Source of the DNA: CAXBBB01 sp963841855
GTDB lineage: Bacteria; Bacteroidota; Rhodothermia; Rhodothermales; BA12
Assembly: GCA_963841855.1 (NCBI GenBank)
Contig: CAWJEJ010000001.1
Span: 806,001 to 870,000 of the forward strand
Reading direction: 5' to 3'
DNA length: 64,000 nucleotides
The notes under the pieces were generated by a model. The model did not search any database. It was not told the DNA's origin and worked only from the letters and a program-made list of their open reading frames with translations. Positions within the stretch are counted from its first letter, which is position 1, and the number at the start of each line of letters is the position of its first letter. Made by a program: the position numbers and the translations under genes. This document shows positions 24,509 to 34,942 of the stretch, in pieces.

Positions 24509-27500
24509 GTGCCGCCGCGCCGAGGGATTCGCCCCGGTTCGGCACACGCAGTACGCATTTCGGCTTTGCCTCTCCTCTCCTCGGACGCTTCTTCTGGACC
24601 GACGCCTCCGGCGCGTCGCGCTCGTTCCGGCGACAGCCTCGCAGCCCGCCGCCTGCTCGCGGGCTGCCTGGGCGCGGCTCTGGGCCTGACGATCCTGCTT
24701 GCCGCCTCGACATCGGCTCAGCCGGCCGAGCGCTCGCTGCGTCTCAACCGGGCGTTTGCCGTTTCGGACACCGACAGCGTCCGCGTCGACTTTCCCGACA
24801 GTCTAAGAGCGCTGCCGCGCCTGGATCCGGACTCGCTGCTCGCCTTGGGAGACAGCACGCTCGCCGACAGCCTGCGCCGCCAGCGGCTGCTCGAACGCTA
24901 CCTGCCACGCTTCCGCGGGGACGCGCGCTCGGCCCAGATCTCGGACCGCCAGCGGCCGCTCCTGCCCCCGATCGGTTCGATTCTGCGCCGCCAGACCGTC
25001 CTCGACTCGGCCAACTACGTCTACACCGTCAGCGAGCGTGTGGGCGAGCGCGAGGTCCGCGTGCCGCTGCGCATCGGCATTGACGAATACGCCAGCCAGC
25101 GCTTCGAACGGGCCAAGGCGACCAACTTCGAGGCGCTGCTCGGCCGGAGGTCCCAGCAGCAGCGCAACGGCGTCGGCCCCCTGGTCAACATCACCATTCC
25201 GGGCGGACGTCAGAGCGCGTTCACGACCATCTTCGGCAAGAACGAGGTGTCGATCCGCGTCAACGGCTCGGCCGACATCAACGCGGGCTTCGACGCGCGC
25301 AAGAGCGACCAGCTCGCCGCTTCGGGCCAGGATGGCTTCCGCGTCGATCCCAACTTCCGCCAGAACCTGCGCCTCTCGATCATCGGCTCGATCGGCGACA
25401 AACTGCGCGTCGACGTCAACTGGGACACCGAAAACCAGTTCGAGTATCAGAACCAGGTCAAGCTCGTCTACACGGGCTACGAGGACGAGATTATCCAGAG
25501 CATCGAGGCGGGCAACGTGTTTTTGCAGACGCCGTCGACGCTGATTCGAGGTGGGCAGAGCCTGTTCGGCCTCAAGACGCGGCTCCAACTCGGGCGGCTA
25601 TCCCTGACGGGCGTGGCGTCGCAGCAGGAGGGTCAGTCGAACACCAAAACCATCAGCGGCGGATCCGAGCGGACCGAGTTCGACCTGCGGCCGTCGGACT
25701 ACGACGAAAACCGCCACTATTTCCTCGCCTACTACTTCCGCAACTGGTACGAGCGCGCGCTCTCGCAGCCGCCCAACAAGATCGTCGGCGACGTGCGGCA
25801 GGTCGAGCGCATCGAGGTATGGAAGCTCGACCAGGAGAGCGAGCAGGACCTGAACGCGCGCAACATCGTCGCCCTGGTCGACCTTAACGAGATCGAGACG
25901 ATCCTAAACCAGACCCCCGACAACCTCTATCTGACGGCCGCCGCTCCGACGCCTCAGCGCGACCAGTATAGCGAGGCCGATCTGGCGACGCTCAAAAACG
26001 CCAACGACGACAACGCAATCAATAACTTGTTGCAGGACAAAAAAGGGCTGAGCAGCAAGGACTTCCAGACGGGCAAGTTTCGCCTGCTGAGCGCGAGCGA
26101 CTACGACTTCGATCCGGTGCTGGGCTACCTGTCGCTGAGGCAGCAGCTGCGCCCGAGCGAGGCGCTGGCGGTTTCGTACCGGTATGTCAACTCGCAGGGA
26201 GCGGGCCAGGCGGTCAAAGTCGGCGAGTTGGTGAGCGAGACCGGCGGAACGGACGGTTCGCTAGACGACACGCGCCTGATTGCCAAGCTGCTGCGCCCCG
26301 CCGAGCCGCTGGCTCCAACCGAGGCGAGCGTTCCGGCTCCATGGTACCTCGAGATGCGCAATATTTACCCGCTCCGAGGTGGACGTCTGCGCCAGTCCGA
26401 CTTCGAGTTGGACGTGGTGTACCAGCCGTCGGCAGGGCAGCCGTCCGAAACGCTGCCTGCGGGCATCGGCGGCACGACGACGCTACTCGAACACTTGGGC
26501 CTGGACCGCATCCGCCAGGACGAGTCGCTGGGGTCGGACACGCAGTTCGACTACATCGTCCGCTATACCATCGACGAGGACAACGGGCGCATCATCTTTC
26601 CCTACCTCGAACCGTTCGGTCAGCGCATTCTGGACGTATCGGGGCCACGCGTCGAAGAGGCGCGGCAGCTGCTTGCCTTCACGAGTCTCTATACGACCAA
26701 GCAGGAGACTGCGCGCAGGGAAACCAAGTTCGACGTGTTTCGCATCCAGGGATCGTTTCAGGGCGCGGCGCAGAGCTTCTTCGACCTGCGCGCCTTCAAC
26801 GGGCTGATCGAAGGCAGCGTGCGCGTGACGGCGGGCGGAAGCGAGCTGCGCGAGGGCGCCGACTACACCGTCGACTATAGCGGCTCGGGCACGGTCAACA
26901 TCATCAACCCCGGCCTGCTGAGCGACGGACGCGAGATCGCGATCGACTTCGAGCAGAACAACATCTTCAACATCCAGCAGAAGACACTTCTGGGAGCGCG
27001 CGCCGAATATGCGCTGCCCAACCGCTTGCAACTAGGAGCGACCGTCTTCAACCTGTCGCAGCGCTCGCAGATCGACAAGTTTCGCCTGGGCGAGGAGCCG
27101 ATCTCGAACACGATTTGGGGCTTGGACGGACGCTTCCAGGCCGATCCTGACTGGCTGACGCGCGCCGTCGACGCGCTCCCGTTCTTGCAGACGCGCGCGC
27201 CCTCGTCGATCGACATCAAGGGCGAGTTTGCCCAGCTGCTGCCCGGCAACCCGCAGACGACGGCGTTTCGGCAGACGCGGCGCGACCTGACCGACAGAGG
27301 GCTGGACTTCTACGCGGACGAACTCGACGGCCTCTCGACCATCGACGATTTCGAGAGCTTCGAAAACACGACGAGCCTGCGCACGCCGGGCACGTGGCGC
27401 ATCGCGTCGGCGCCCGACTCGATCGGCATCGTCGATCCCGTCATGGCAGGAACGAACACGCCCGACATCGTGGCGCGCACCTACTGGCGCAGCGCGCTGG

Positions 27501-30500
27501 CATGGTACCAGATCCAGGCGAGCAACGAAGTGCGCAACATCGAAGCGCTGCGCCAGGTCGACATCCAGGAGGTGTTTCCCAACGTCGACGTGCGCAACCT
27601 CTCGCAGGCCGAGCGCGTCCAGCCGACGCTCGACATGTTTCTCGACCCGCGCATCCGAGGGCCGTACAACTACAATCCCGACCTGGCCGAGTTTTTCCAG
27701 AAGCCCAGCGAGACCTGGGGCGGCATGATGACCGGCATCCCGGACGGATTTAGCGACTTCGCGCTCAAGAACGTCGAGTTCGTCGAGTTCATCTTCAAGC
27801 CCATCAGCGAAGGGGGCACGGTCCGCCCAGGTGCCATCCTCAACGTCGACCTGGGCGCGATCAGCGAAGACGTGATCCCTGACGGTCGGCCCAACAGCGA
27901 AGACGGGTTGGCTTTCCGTCCCAACGACCCGATCGCCGACATTGCGCCCGGCGCGCTGGCCCGCCGCCCGGCCAAAAGCTCCAACGGAAGCGTCGATTTC
28001 GACAAAGACTCGGGGCGCACCGAAGACTTGGGCCTCGACGGTTTCGTGAGCTACGACATTTCGCGCTATCCCGACAACCCGCAGATCCACGAGGTCGTCC
28101 ACTTCGCTCCGTGGCTCTCGGCGATCCAGGCCCAAGCGCCTGTCAGCGAGTGGCACCAGGCCGAGATTCAGCGCTCACTCTTCGACCCGTCGGCAGACGA
28201 CTACTTTCACTTTTCGGACCGCCTCTTCTACGAGAATCGCGCGTTCTTCCCCCAGTCGCTGGGACAGCACCGCTTCCTGCGCCTCTTCCCTGGCCTCGAA
28301 CTCAACGCTCAGCAGACGCAGCGCGAACTGGCGCGCGAGGACCGCACCGACGCCATCATCGGCAACAGCCGCTATCCCGACACCGAAGACCTCAACCGAG
28401 GCTCGTCGTTCGATCTGGCCAACGACTACTTCCAATACACCGTCCCGCTCGACGAGGCGACGCTCGACGAGTTGGGTTCTCCCCTGCGCGACGACGACTT
28501 CGTGGTCGGCGAGATCCGGCGCGACGATGGGACCGGTACGGGATGGTACCAGGTCCGCATTCCCGTCCGCGACTTCACCCGCCGCGTCGGCGACATCGAA
28601 GACTTTAGAGGCATCGAGACGATCCGCATGTGGATCACGGGCGTCGACAAACCGACGACGCTGCGCTTTGCCACGCTCGAGCTCGTCGGCAGCCAGTGGG
28701 AGAAGAGCACGAGCTTTTCGGACGAGCGCGGCGCTCCGAGCGACACGGCGACGGTTTCGATTTCGAGTGTCAACACCGAGGAGAACAGCGGCCTCTACCA
28801 GACGCCCAATGGAGTCGTCATCAACCGCATCCTGTCCCAGGGCGCCCAAGGTGCCCGGTTGGCCCGCGAGCAGTCGTTGGTACTCGAAGCTGAAAACCTG
28901 GGGCCGGGCATTCAGGCGGGCATCACCAAGCCGTACAGCGAACGCCCGCTCGACTTGCTCAAGTACTCCAACATCCGCATGTTCGCCCACCTCAACGGGC
29001 GCGCCAGCAACCGCGCGCTGGACGGCGAGAAGGACCGCGGCAAAGTCAACCTAGTGCTGCGTCTGGGCTCCAACGAGTCGACGGACTACTATGAATACGA
29101 ACAACCTCTGACGCCGACGCTCATTCCGGCGGGGACGAGCGACGAGTTGTGGCGCAACAGCGTCAACGCGGTCAACATTGAGATTGCGGCGCTCAACCAG
29201 CTCAAGTTCGAGCGCAACCAGCGAGGTATTCCGTTCGAATCGACGTTCACGGCTGAGCCGGGTAATGATGAAGGCTTGCCCGATCCCGAAGAGTTCGCGC
29301 CTCCGGGCACGCGCCTTTCGCTCAGAGGCAACCCGACGCTCGACCGCGTAACGACCGTCACGATCGGCCTGCGCAACCCGGCCGATTCGACCGACTTCGA
29401 CAACCCGGCTCTCCGGGTTCAGCGAGCCGTCGTGTGGGTGAACGAGTTGCGGGTGACCGGCTACGACGAGCGCGCTGGGGCGAGCGGGCTGGCGTCGGTC
29501 AACCTTCAACTGGCCGATTTCGCCACGCTGCGCGGCAACTACCAGCAGCAGACCGACGGCTTCGGCGCGCTGACGAGCACGCTGAGCGAGCGCGATCAGA
29601 ATGCGTCGGTCAACTATGCCCTCTCGACCGACCTGCGCATGGACAAGTTCTTGCCGCAGAGCGCTGGGTGGAGCCTGCCGGTTTCGCTAAGCTATCAGAC
29701 CGGAACGACGACGCCGCGGTTCAGCCCGACGCGCGGCGACGTGGCCCTGGACGCCATCCTCGAAGGCATCGACAACCAGGAGTTCGACGCTGACCAGCGC
29801 CCGCTCACCGACGAAGATCGCCAGCGGCTGCGCCGCAACGAGTTGGAGGCCGCTCAGACGATCCGATCGACGCGTACGGCCAGTTTCCGAGCCAGCAAGA
29901 GCGGATCGAAAACGACGCTGCTGCGCCACACCGTCGACGCGCTGACGATCGGCTACGCGACCTCGTCGACGGACGCGCGCAGCCCGCGCAACCGCCTCAA
30001 CGACACGTGGAACTGGTCGAGTACGCTTTCCTACACGCTGCCCAACCAAGACCCGCGCACGCTGCGCCCGTTCTGGCTGCTCGACGAGTTGCCCTTCGTC
30101 GGCAAGCTGGGCGGCCTGCGCTTCAACTACGTCCCCTCGACGTTCGGCTTCACGGCTCAGGCGCAGCGCTCGTTCGCGCAGCAGCAGCAGCGTCCCAGCC
30201 TGCTCGCCGTGCGGGCCGATTCGATTCCCGAACGCCAGACCAACCCGTTCCGCGAGCAGCACCAGTTCACGCACGGGCGCGACTTCTCGCTGCAATACAA
30301 CCCGTTCAGCTTCCTACGCACCTCGTTCGACACGGGCGTGAGCCAGGTGCTGAGCATCGTCGGCGTCGACACCGTCTACCAACTCGTGACGGTGGGCGAC
30401 GACGGATCGGACGTCTTCACGCCGCTCAGCCCCGGCGAGGCTGCAAAGCGGCGCAACGACTCGACGTTCGTAGCCGCAGGCGGCTTTATCGAGGAGCGCG

Positions 30501-32527
30501 TACGCGCCATAGGCTTTGGTCAGACTGTCGGCCGCGTCTTCTCGGGCGACGATCGCTTCAGAACGGACAGCTACCGGCAGAACTTCACCGCAACGCTCAC
30601 GCTGCGCCTGCCCCAGTCGATCACATGGGCTTCGCTCACGCCGACGAGCTACAACTCGCGCTACACTTGGAATAACGGCGCGGCCGGTCAGAATCTGGGC
30701 GCGACGGTCAGCAACGGCACCAGCGTCTCGACTGGGCTCACGCTGCGTCCCAACGACTTCTTCGGCACGTTCGACTGGTTCAAAGGGTTCGAGGACGAGC
30801 AGCAGCAAGCCGAGCGCGACGCCGAGCAGCGACGCCAGGAGGCTGAGCGCGCGCGCGAGTTGGCCAAGACGGAGCGCGCGGCGCGCAGAGAAGCGGAGGC
30901 CGCCGAAGAAGCGGCGTTGGAAGCTGCACGCCTGGCCGCTATCGAAGCAGTCATCGACGCGGCAGACCAGACGCCCGCCGTCGAGGCCGAGGACGAAGTC
31001 ATCGACCCGACCGGCGACGTGCCACCGACGCGCGACATGCTCGACGAAAATGTCATTGGCGGCGAGGTCAATCCCAACGCGCCCGGCGTCGAAATCGGAG
31101 AGGCGGCAGTAGCAGACAGCAGCGACGAGCGCCGCGGCTTCCGCATCACGCTTCCGTCGGGCCGCAGCATCTTGCGCCGATCGATTCTCGCGCTGGGAGG
31201 CACGCGCGACCTGACGATCCGGTATACGGGCCGATTCGCGTCTGCCAGCAACGGAATCGTCGACGAGGGCGATAGCTTGGCGACGGCTTACAACTTCTTC
31301 GATGCCGCTCGCGGACGCGGTCCTGCCTTGGGCTACCGCTTCGGACTGGAGCGCCGCATCGACCCCGAAGACCGCTTCTACGGCGACGTGCTCGTGCGCG
31401 ACAACTTGCAGGACGACCACAACTTCCAGGCGTCGACGGCGCTCAACCTCTCGACCAGTCTGACCGTCAACTTGGCGTGGGATCTGAGTTGGAACCAGAA
31501 CAGGCAGATCAACCTCGCGCTCTCGGAAGGCAACCTGCTCAGCCAGACCGAAGACCGCTCGGGGGGCGCCGGGACGCTCGTCTGGGCATTTGGATCGAGC
31601 TACCGCGACCTGTTCGCCGCTCAGCAGCGCACGCTACAGGGCGACCTGAGCGGCCTGAGCGGCGATACGCTCCGCGACACCAATGGCGACGGCCGCGTGG
31701 TGCTGACCAACGGCTCGGTCGTGACCGACTTCGTTTCGGCTTACACGGCAGGCCCGGGCACGGTCGGGCTCAACGGCCTGCTACCCTTTCCGATGCCGTC
31801 GTGGCAGATCAACTACTCGGGCCTAGCCAAACTGCCGATCCTCAACCGGTTTGCCCAGTCGGCGAGCCTGAGGCACGGATACTCAGCCAACTACGCCACC
31901 AACTACGTCAGCAACCCGCCCGGCGCCGAGTCGGTCTTCCGGTTGCCTCGGAGTTTTGCCGTCGCGTTCGAGCAGCCCGAAATCGAAGCCACGTCGGTCA
32001 ACATCAACGAGCGCTGGTCGCCCCTGATCGGCGCCGACGTGCGGTGGAAAGGCGGACTCTCGACCAACTTCGCCTACAACCGCTCGGACCTGCACTCGCT
32101 CGTCACGTCGTCGTACGAGGTGTCGAAGCGCTCGACGAACGAACTCTCGGCCAGCGTCAACTGGCAGAAGCAGGGACTGCGCTTGCCCTTCTTCAACCGC
32201 CTGAACAATCGGGTGACGTTTCAGATGGCCGTCGCGCGCTCGGTCAACAACGAGCTGACGCGCAAGCTGCAACCCGCCATCGCCGACGCGGCCGATCCCA
32301 CACTGGGATTCACGCCCGAGGACGCGCTGGGCAACACCTACATCGGTCTCGACCAGACGACGACTCGCCTCACGCTGACGCCGACCGTGCAGTACCAGTT
32401 TTCGAACACAGTCTCGGGCACGTTCAGCTTGAAATACGAGCAGTTCGAATCCGAAGCCAGCAACGTCGGTTCGTTCTCGACGCTGACAGGTTTGTTCAGC
32501 GTGCGCGTCAGCATCTCGTCGAACTGA
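24509..32527 (+). CDS. sprA: SprA, giant outer-membrane translocon of the type IX secretion system
   Basis: 2672 residues from GTG 24509. The first 45 residues look non-functional; the signal is RRLLAGCLGAALGLTILLAAS at about 47-68, so a later start such as TTG 24566 is possible. Repeated SprA blocks are seen: NVSINGSADI-like stretches, GNVFLQTPSTLIRGGQSLFG, EVFPNVDVRNLS, WITGVDKPTTLRFATLELVG, and many barrel strands to a C-terminal VRVSISSN. SprA forms the very large barrel through which T9SS clients leave the periplasm. An Ala/Glu/Arg-rich helix of about 60 residues near 2095-2153 is unusual for a barrel protein. Candidate -10 TATCCTG at 24420-24426. Confidence 0.92.
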   Translation: MPPRRGIRPGSAHAVRISALPLLSSDASSGPTPPARRARSGDSLAARRLLAGCLGAALGLTILLAASTSAQPAERSLRLNRAFAVSDTDSVRVDFPDSLRALPRLDPDSLLALGDSTLADSLRRQRLLERYLPRFRGDARSAQISDRQRPLLPPIGSILRRQTVLDSANYVYTVSERVGEREVRVPLRIGIDEYASQRFERAKATNFEALLGRRSQQQRNGVGPLVNITIPGGRQSAFTTIFGKNEVSIRVNGSADINAGFDARKSDQLAASGQDGFRVDPNFRQNLRLSIIGSIGDKLRVDVNWDTENQFEYQNQVKLVYTGYEDEIIQSIEAGNVFLQTPSTLIRGGQSLFGLKTRLQLGRLSLTGVASQQEGQSNTKTISGGSERTEFDLRPSDYDENRHYFLAYYFRNWYERALSQPPNKIVGDVRQVERIEVWKLDQESEQDLNARNIVALVDLNEIETILNQTPDNLYLTAAAPTPQRDQYSEADLATLKNANDDNAINNLLQDKKGLSSKDFQTGKFRLLSASDYDFDPVLGYLSLRQQLRPSEALAVSYRYVNSQGAGQAVKVGELVSETGGTDGSLDDTRLIAKLLRPAEPLAPTEASVPAPWYLEMRNIYPLRGGRLRQSDFELDVVYQPSAGQPSETLPAGIGGTTTLLEHLGLDRIRQDESLGSDTQFDYIVRYTIDEDNGRIIFPYLEPFGQRILDVSGPRVEEARQLLAFTSLYTTKQETARRETKFDVFRIQGSFQGAAQSFFDLRAFNGLIEGSVRVTAGGSELREGADYTVDYSGSGTVNIINPGLLSDGREIAIDFEQNNIFNIQQKTLLGARAEYALPNRLQLGATVFNLSQRSQIDKFRLGEEPISNTIWGLDGRFQADPDWLTRAVDALPFLQTRAPSSIDIKGEFAQLLPGNPQTTAFRQTRRDLTDRGLDFYADELDGLSTIDDFESFENTTSLRTPGTWRIASAPDSIGIVDPVMAGTNTPDIVARTYWRSALAWYQIQASNEVRNIEALRQVDIQEVFPNVDVRNLSQAERVQPTLDMFLDPRIRGPYNYNPDLAEFFQKPSETWGGMMTGIPDGFSDFALKNVEFVEFIFKPISEGGTVRPGAILNVDLGAISEDVIPDGRPNSEDGLAFRPNDPIADIAPGALARRPAKSSNGSVDFDKDSGRTEDLGLDGFVSYDISRYPDNPQIHEVVHFAPWLSAIQAQAPVSEWHQAEIQRSLFDPSADDYFHFSDRLFYENRAFFPQSLGQHRFLRLFPGLELNAQQTQRELAREDRTDAIIGNSRYPDTEDLNRGSSFDLANDYFQYTVPLDEATLDELGSPLRDDDFVVGEIRRDDGTGTGWYQVRIPVRDFTRRVGDIEDFRGIETIRMWITGVDKPTTLRFATLELVGSQWEKSTSFSDERGAPSDTATVSISSVNTEENSGLYQTPNGVVINRILSQGAQGARLAREQSLVLEAENLGPGIQAGITKPYSERPLDLLKYSNIRMFAHLNGRASNRALDGEKDRGKVNLVLRLGSNESTDYYEYEQPLTPTLIPAGTSDELWRNSVNAVNIEIAALNQLKFERNQRGIPFESTFTAEPGNDEGLPDPEEFAPPGTRLSLRGNPTLDRVTTVTIGLRNPADSTDFDNPALRVQRAVVWVNELRVTGYDERAGASGLASVNLQLADFATLRGNYQQQTDGFGALTSTLSERDQNASVNYALSTDLRMDKFLPQSAGWSLPVSLSYQTGTTTPRFSPTRGDVALDAILEGIDNQEFDADQRPLTDEDRQRLRRNELEAAQTIRSTRTASFRASKSGSKTTLLRHTVDALTIGYATSSTDARSPRNRLNDTWNWSSTLSYTLPNQDPRTLRPFWLLDELPFVGKLGGLRFNYVPSTFGFTAQAQRSFAQQQQRPSLLAVRADSIPERQTNPFREQHQFTHGRDFSLQYNPFSFLRTSFDTGVSQVLSIVGVDTVYQLVTVGDDGSDVFTPLSPGEAAKRRNDSTFVAAGGFIEERVRAIGFGQTVGRVFSGDDRFRTDSYRQNFTATLTLRLPQSITWASLTPTSYNSRYTWNNGAAGQNLGATVSNGTSVSTGLTLRPNDFFGTFDWFKGFEDEQQQAERDAEQRRQEAERARELAKTERAARREAEAAEEAALEAARLAAIEAVIDAADQTPAVEAEDEVIDPTGDVPPTRDMLDENVIGGEVNPNAPGVEIGEAAVADSSDERRGFRITLPSGRSILRRSILALGGTRDLTIRYTGRFASASNGIVDEGDSLATAYNFFDAARGRGPALGYRFGLERRIDPEDRFYGDVLVRDNLQDDHNFQASTALNLSTSLTVNLAWDLSWNQNRQINLALSEGNLLSQTEDRSGGAGTLVWAFGSSYRDLFAAQQRTLQGDLSGLSGDTLRDTNGDGRVVLTNGSVVTDFVSAYTAGPGTVGLNGLLPFPMPSWQINYSGLAKLPILNRFAQSASLRHGYSANYATNYVSNPPGAESVFRLPRSFAVAFEQPEIEATSVNINERWSPLIGADVRWKGGLSTNFAYNRSDLHSLVTSSYEVSKRSTNELSASVNWQKQGLRLPFFNRLNNRVTFQMAVARSVNNELTRKLQPAIADAADPTLGFTPEDALGNTYIGLDQTTTRLTLTPTVQYQFSNTVSGTFSLKYEQFESEASNVGSFSTLTGLFSVRVSISSN

Positions 32528-32540
32528 TCGCTTTGGCGGG

Positions 32541-33431
32541 GTGGCGGTGTCGAGCGCAGAGGCGACGCAGCATGCTACGCCGCTACGCAGTTGGGGGAAA
32601 CGGGATGGGGCTTGGGCGTTTCAGCCAAGCCGCCCTACCGCCGTTACACATAACAGCGCTTCTCCTATTCCCCCTTCCGCCGTCGCCTCCGATCTCATCG
32701 TTCTGCCGCTGGGCCGCGTCGCGTACGACGAGGCGTGGGAAGTGCAGCGCCGGTTGCAGGCGCGGCTGGTCGCCGACAAGCGCTCGGAAGTGCCGATTGG
32801 GCTGCCGCATCTGCTGCTGCTCGTCGAGCATCCGCACGTGTACACGCTGGGCAAGTCGGGCGACGCAAGCAACCTGCTGCTCGGTCCAGACGAACTGTCC
32901 CGCGTTGGCGCCACGTTCGAGCGCATCGACCGAGGCGGCGACATCACCTATCACGGTCCCGGTCAGCTCGTCGCCTATCCGATCCTCGACCTGTCGCGCA
33001 TCGGCCAGGACCTGCACGTCTACCTGCGCAAACTCGAAGACGCCGTCATCGCCACGTGCGCGGACTATGGCGTATCGGCAGCGCGCGTCGGCGGCCGGAC
33101 GGGCGTGTGGATCGGCCCGGACGCGCGCGGCGGCGAGCGCAAGGTGTGCGCGATGGGCATCCGGTGCAGCCGCTGGGTGACGATGCACGGCTTGGCGCTC
33201 AACGTCGCAACCGACCTGTCGATGTTCGGCCACATTGTCCCGTGTGGCATCGCAGACCGCGGAGTGACTAGCCTGGAAGCCGAGTTGGACCGACCGGTCG
33301 GCGTGGACGAGTGCTCAGACCGGCTGACCCGTCACCTCGCGGACGTGTTCGGGCTGAATGCGCGCGTAGTTCCGCCAGATGGTGCGCACGCATGGGCCAA
33401 TTCGTTCGCGGGTAACGAGGCCGCCGCCTGA
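32541..33431 (+). CDS. lipB: Lipoyl(octanoyl) transferase
   Basis: 296 residues from GTG 32541. The LipB domain begins only near residue 51 (LIVLPLGRVAYDEAW), and the preceding 50 residues look like leader DNA, so the real start may be a non-standard codon further down. Motifs: RGGDITYHGPGQLVAYP, the catalytic Lys in ERKVCAMGIR, and the catalytic Cys in HIVPCGI. Transfers octanoyl from acyl carrier protein to lipoyl domains such as those of the E2 protein at 48-50 kb. Follows sprA by 13 bp. Confidence 0.93.
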   Translation: MAVSSAEATQHATPLRSWGKRDGAWAFQPSRPTAVTHNSASPIPPSAVASDLIVLPLGRVAYDEAWEVQRRLQARLVADKRSEVPIGLPHLLLLVEHPHVYTLGKSGDASNLLLGPDELSRVGATFERIDRGGDITYHGPGQLVAYPILDLSRIGQDLHVYLRKLEDAVIATCADYGVSAARVGGRTGVWIGPDARGGERKVCAMGIRCSRWVTMHGLALNVATDLSMFGHIVPCGIADRGVTSLEAELDRPVGVDECSDRLTRHLADVFGLNARVVPPDGAHAWANSFAGNEAAA

Positions 33432-33508
33432 GCCGTGGATTCTGGATGCGCTGGGATCTATCGCCCGGTATCGTCTCGTTCACCGACCTCACCCAACCCG
33501 ATTTTTCT

Positions 33509-33901
33509 ATGGCCGAGTTCAAGATCAACGCCAAAGACCAATCCGCTGTCGACCACGTCGGCGCGGCGTTCGTGCTGCTCATCCGCGAGACGCTGTTCTA
33601 CGACGAAGAGTACGGCGTCGGCGGCAACCTCAGCCTGGTCGACCAGAAGGGCGGCAAGGAGATGTACATCTCGGCTTACCTCCCTGAAACGGGCGAGTAC
33701 GTCATCGAGAAGGCGACCGAGTGGGAAGACTACGAGGCCGACGAAGATGACGAAATCGGCTACGCGCTGGCCGTCGACTCGGAGGACTTTTGCAGCTATC
33801 AGGATCCCGACGAAGTCGCTACCGAACTGGCGCGCCTGATCCAAGACGAAGGACTCTCGCCCAGCATCACGCTCCGCTTCGAGGAAGACGACGAGGACTG
33901 A
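33509..33901 (+). CDS. Small acidic protein of unknown function
   Basis: 130 residues from ATG 33509, next to a C/T-rich leader; 21 further in-frame codons upstream overlap lipB flank and look non-coding. Strongly acidic (ends FEEDDED), predicted alternating strands and helices, no signal peptide or membrane segment. Family not recognised. Ends just before a strong intrinsic terminator. Confidence 0.75.
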   Translation: MAEFKINAKDQSAVDHVGAAFVLLIRETLFYDEEYGVGGNLSLVDQKGGKEMYISAYLPETGEYVIEKATEWEDYEADEDDEIGYALAVDSEDFCSYQDPDEVATELARLIQDEGLSPSITLRFEEDDED

Positions 33902-33921
33902 GCCTCCGGCTTCTCCGCGGC

Positions 33922-33957
33922 AAACCTGACGGGTCTTCGAGACCTGTCAGGTTTTTG
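33922..33957 (+). terminator. Intrinsic terminator after the sprA-lipB group
   Basis: Stem AACCTGAC(g)GGTCT, loop TCG, AGACC(t)GTCAGGTT, then TTTTTGTG. One mismatch pair in the stem and a clear T-run on the plus strand. Confidence 0.9.
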
Positions 33958-34024
33958 TGTTTTGGGCTCTTGCCCAACCCCCGCACGCTCGGCCGCCTAC
34001 GAACGCCGCGCCCGCCAAAGAGCG

Positions 34025-34858
34025 TCAGTCGGTGGCATCGCTCGCCAATACTCCCATTGACTGGCCCATCCGCAAGGCTCTGCCCGAAGACAATGCCGGA
34101 TCGAGCGAGACGCGGCCCTCTTCGAAGGCCACGACGACACTGCTCCCCAGAAGAAAGCGTCCGATCTCGGCTCCCTTATCGAACGTCTGGTCGTGCGTGG
34201 TGACGCGTTGCTCGCGGTATGGCGAGCGGGGGCCTTGCCACACCGTTTCGATGCTCGCGACGATCATTGCTCCGACCATCACCACGAGCATCTTCCCCAC
34301 TTCGGTCTCGAATTCCATCACCAACCGCTCGTTGACGGCGAACAGTCCGGCGATTCCGCTCTCCGTCTTGGCGTTGACCGAGAACAGTTTGCCCGGCACT
34401 GCGACGGTCCGCACGAGCCGCCCGGCGATGGGCAAGTGAACGCGGTGGTAGTCGCTGGGCGAGAGGTAGATCGTCGCGAATGCGCCCCCTTCGTACGACG
34501 GTCCGGCGCATTCCTTGGCGAGGGTGCTGAACGAGTACCGGACGCCTTTGGCCTGGAGCAACTCCCCCCTTTCGATCAGTCCGGTCTGGCTCACGACGCC
34601 GTCGGCGGGACTGACGACCGAGTCTTCCGCCGCGTCGATGGGCCGAGCGTTCGGGGCAAGTGCTCGGGTAAAGAAATCGTTGAACGAGCGATAGCTCGCC
34701 AACTCGGGCCGCTCGGCTTCGGCCATATCGACCTTGTACACGTCAGCAAACGTGCGGATGAGCGGACCTCGGATCCAGTCGGCTTCGGCGTTTGCCAGCG
34801 CGCCCGCGGCCCTCGAAATCAGGTGTTGCGGTAGGACTTTTTGAAGCTGAACGAACAT
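34025..34858 (-). CDS. psd: Phosphatidylserine decarboxylase proenzyme
   Basis: 277 residues. PSD layout: YRSFNDFFTRAL, SPADGVVS (Asp85), SPSDYHRVHLP (His138, His141), VNERLVMEF, and the self-cleavage motif near the C-terminus. That motif reads LGSS (237-240) instead of the common LGST; the Ser that becomes the pyruvoyl group (Ser239) is kept. Makes phosphatidylethanolamine at the inner membrane. pssA is not nearby. Confidence 0.94.
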   Translation of the reverse strand: MFVQLQKVLPQHLISRAAGALANAEADWIRGPLIRTFADVYKVDMAEAERPELASYRSFNDFFTRALAPNARPIDAAEDSVVSPADGVVSQTGLIERGELLQAKGVRYSFSTLAKECAGPSYEGGAFATIYLSPSDYHRVHLPIAGRLVRTVAVPGKLFSVNAKTESGIAGLFAVNERLVMEFETEVGKMLVVMVGAMIVASIETVWQGPRSPYREQRVTTHDQTFDKGAEIGRFLLGSSVVVAFEEGRVSLDPALSSGRALRMGQSMGVLASDATD

Positions 34859-34942
34859 GGCGTCGGAGATGGATCGGTGTAGCCAGGGAAACGACTGGAC
34901 TCCCCAAGCGCTCCCTCTCGCTTCGGCAGTTGCTTGGATCTC

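Noticed and set aside
31477..33180. Open frame of 567 codons over the sprA end and lipB
   Set aside because: Out of frame with both real genes; Arg/Pro-rich without motifs.
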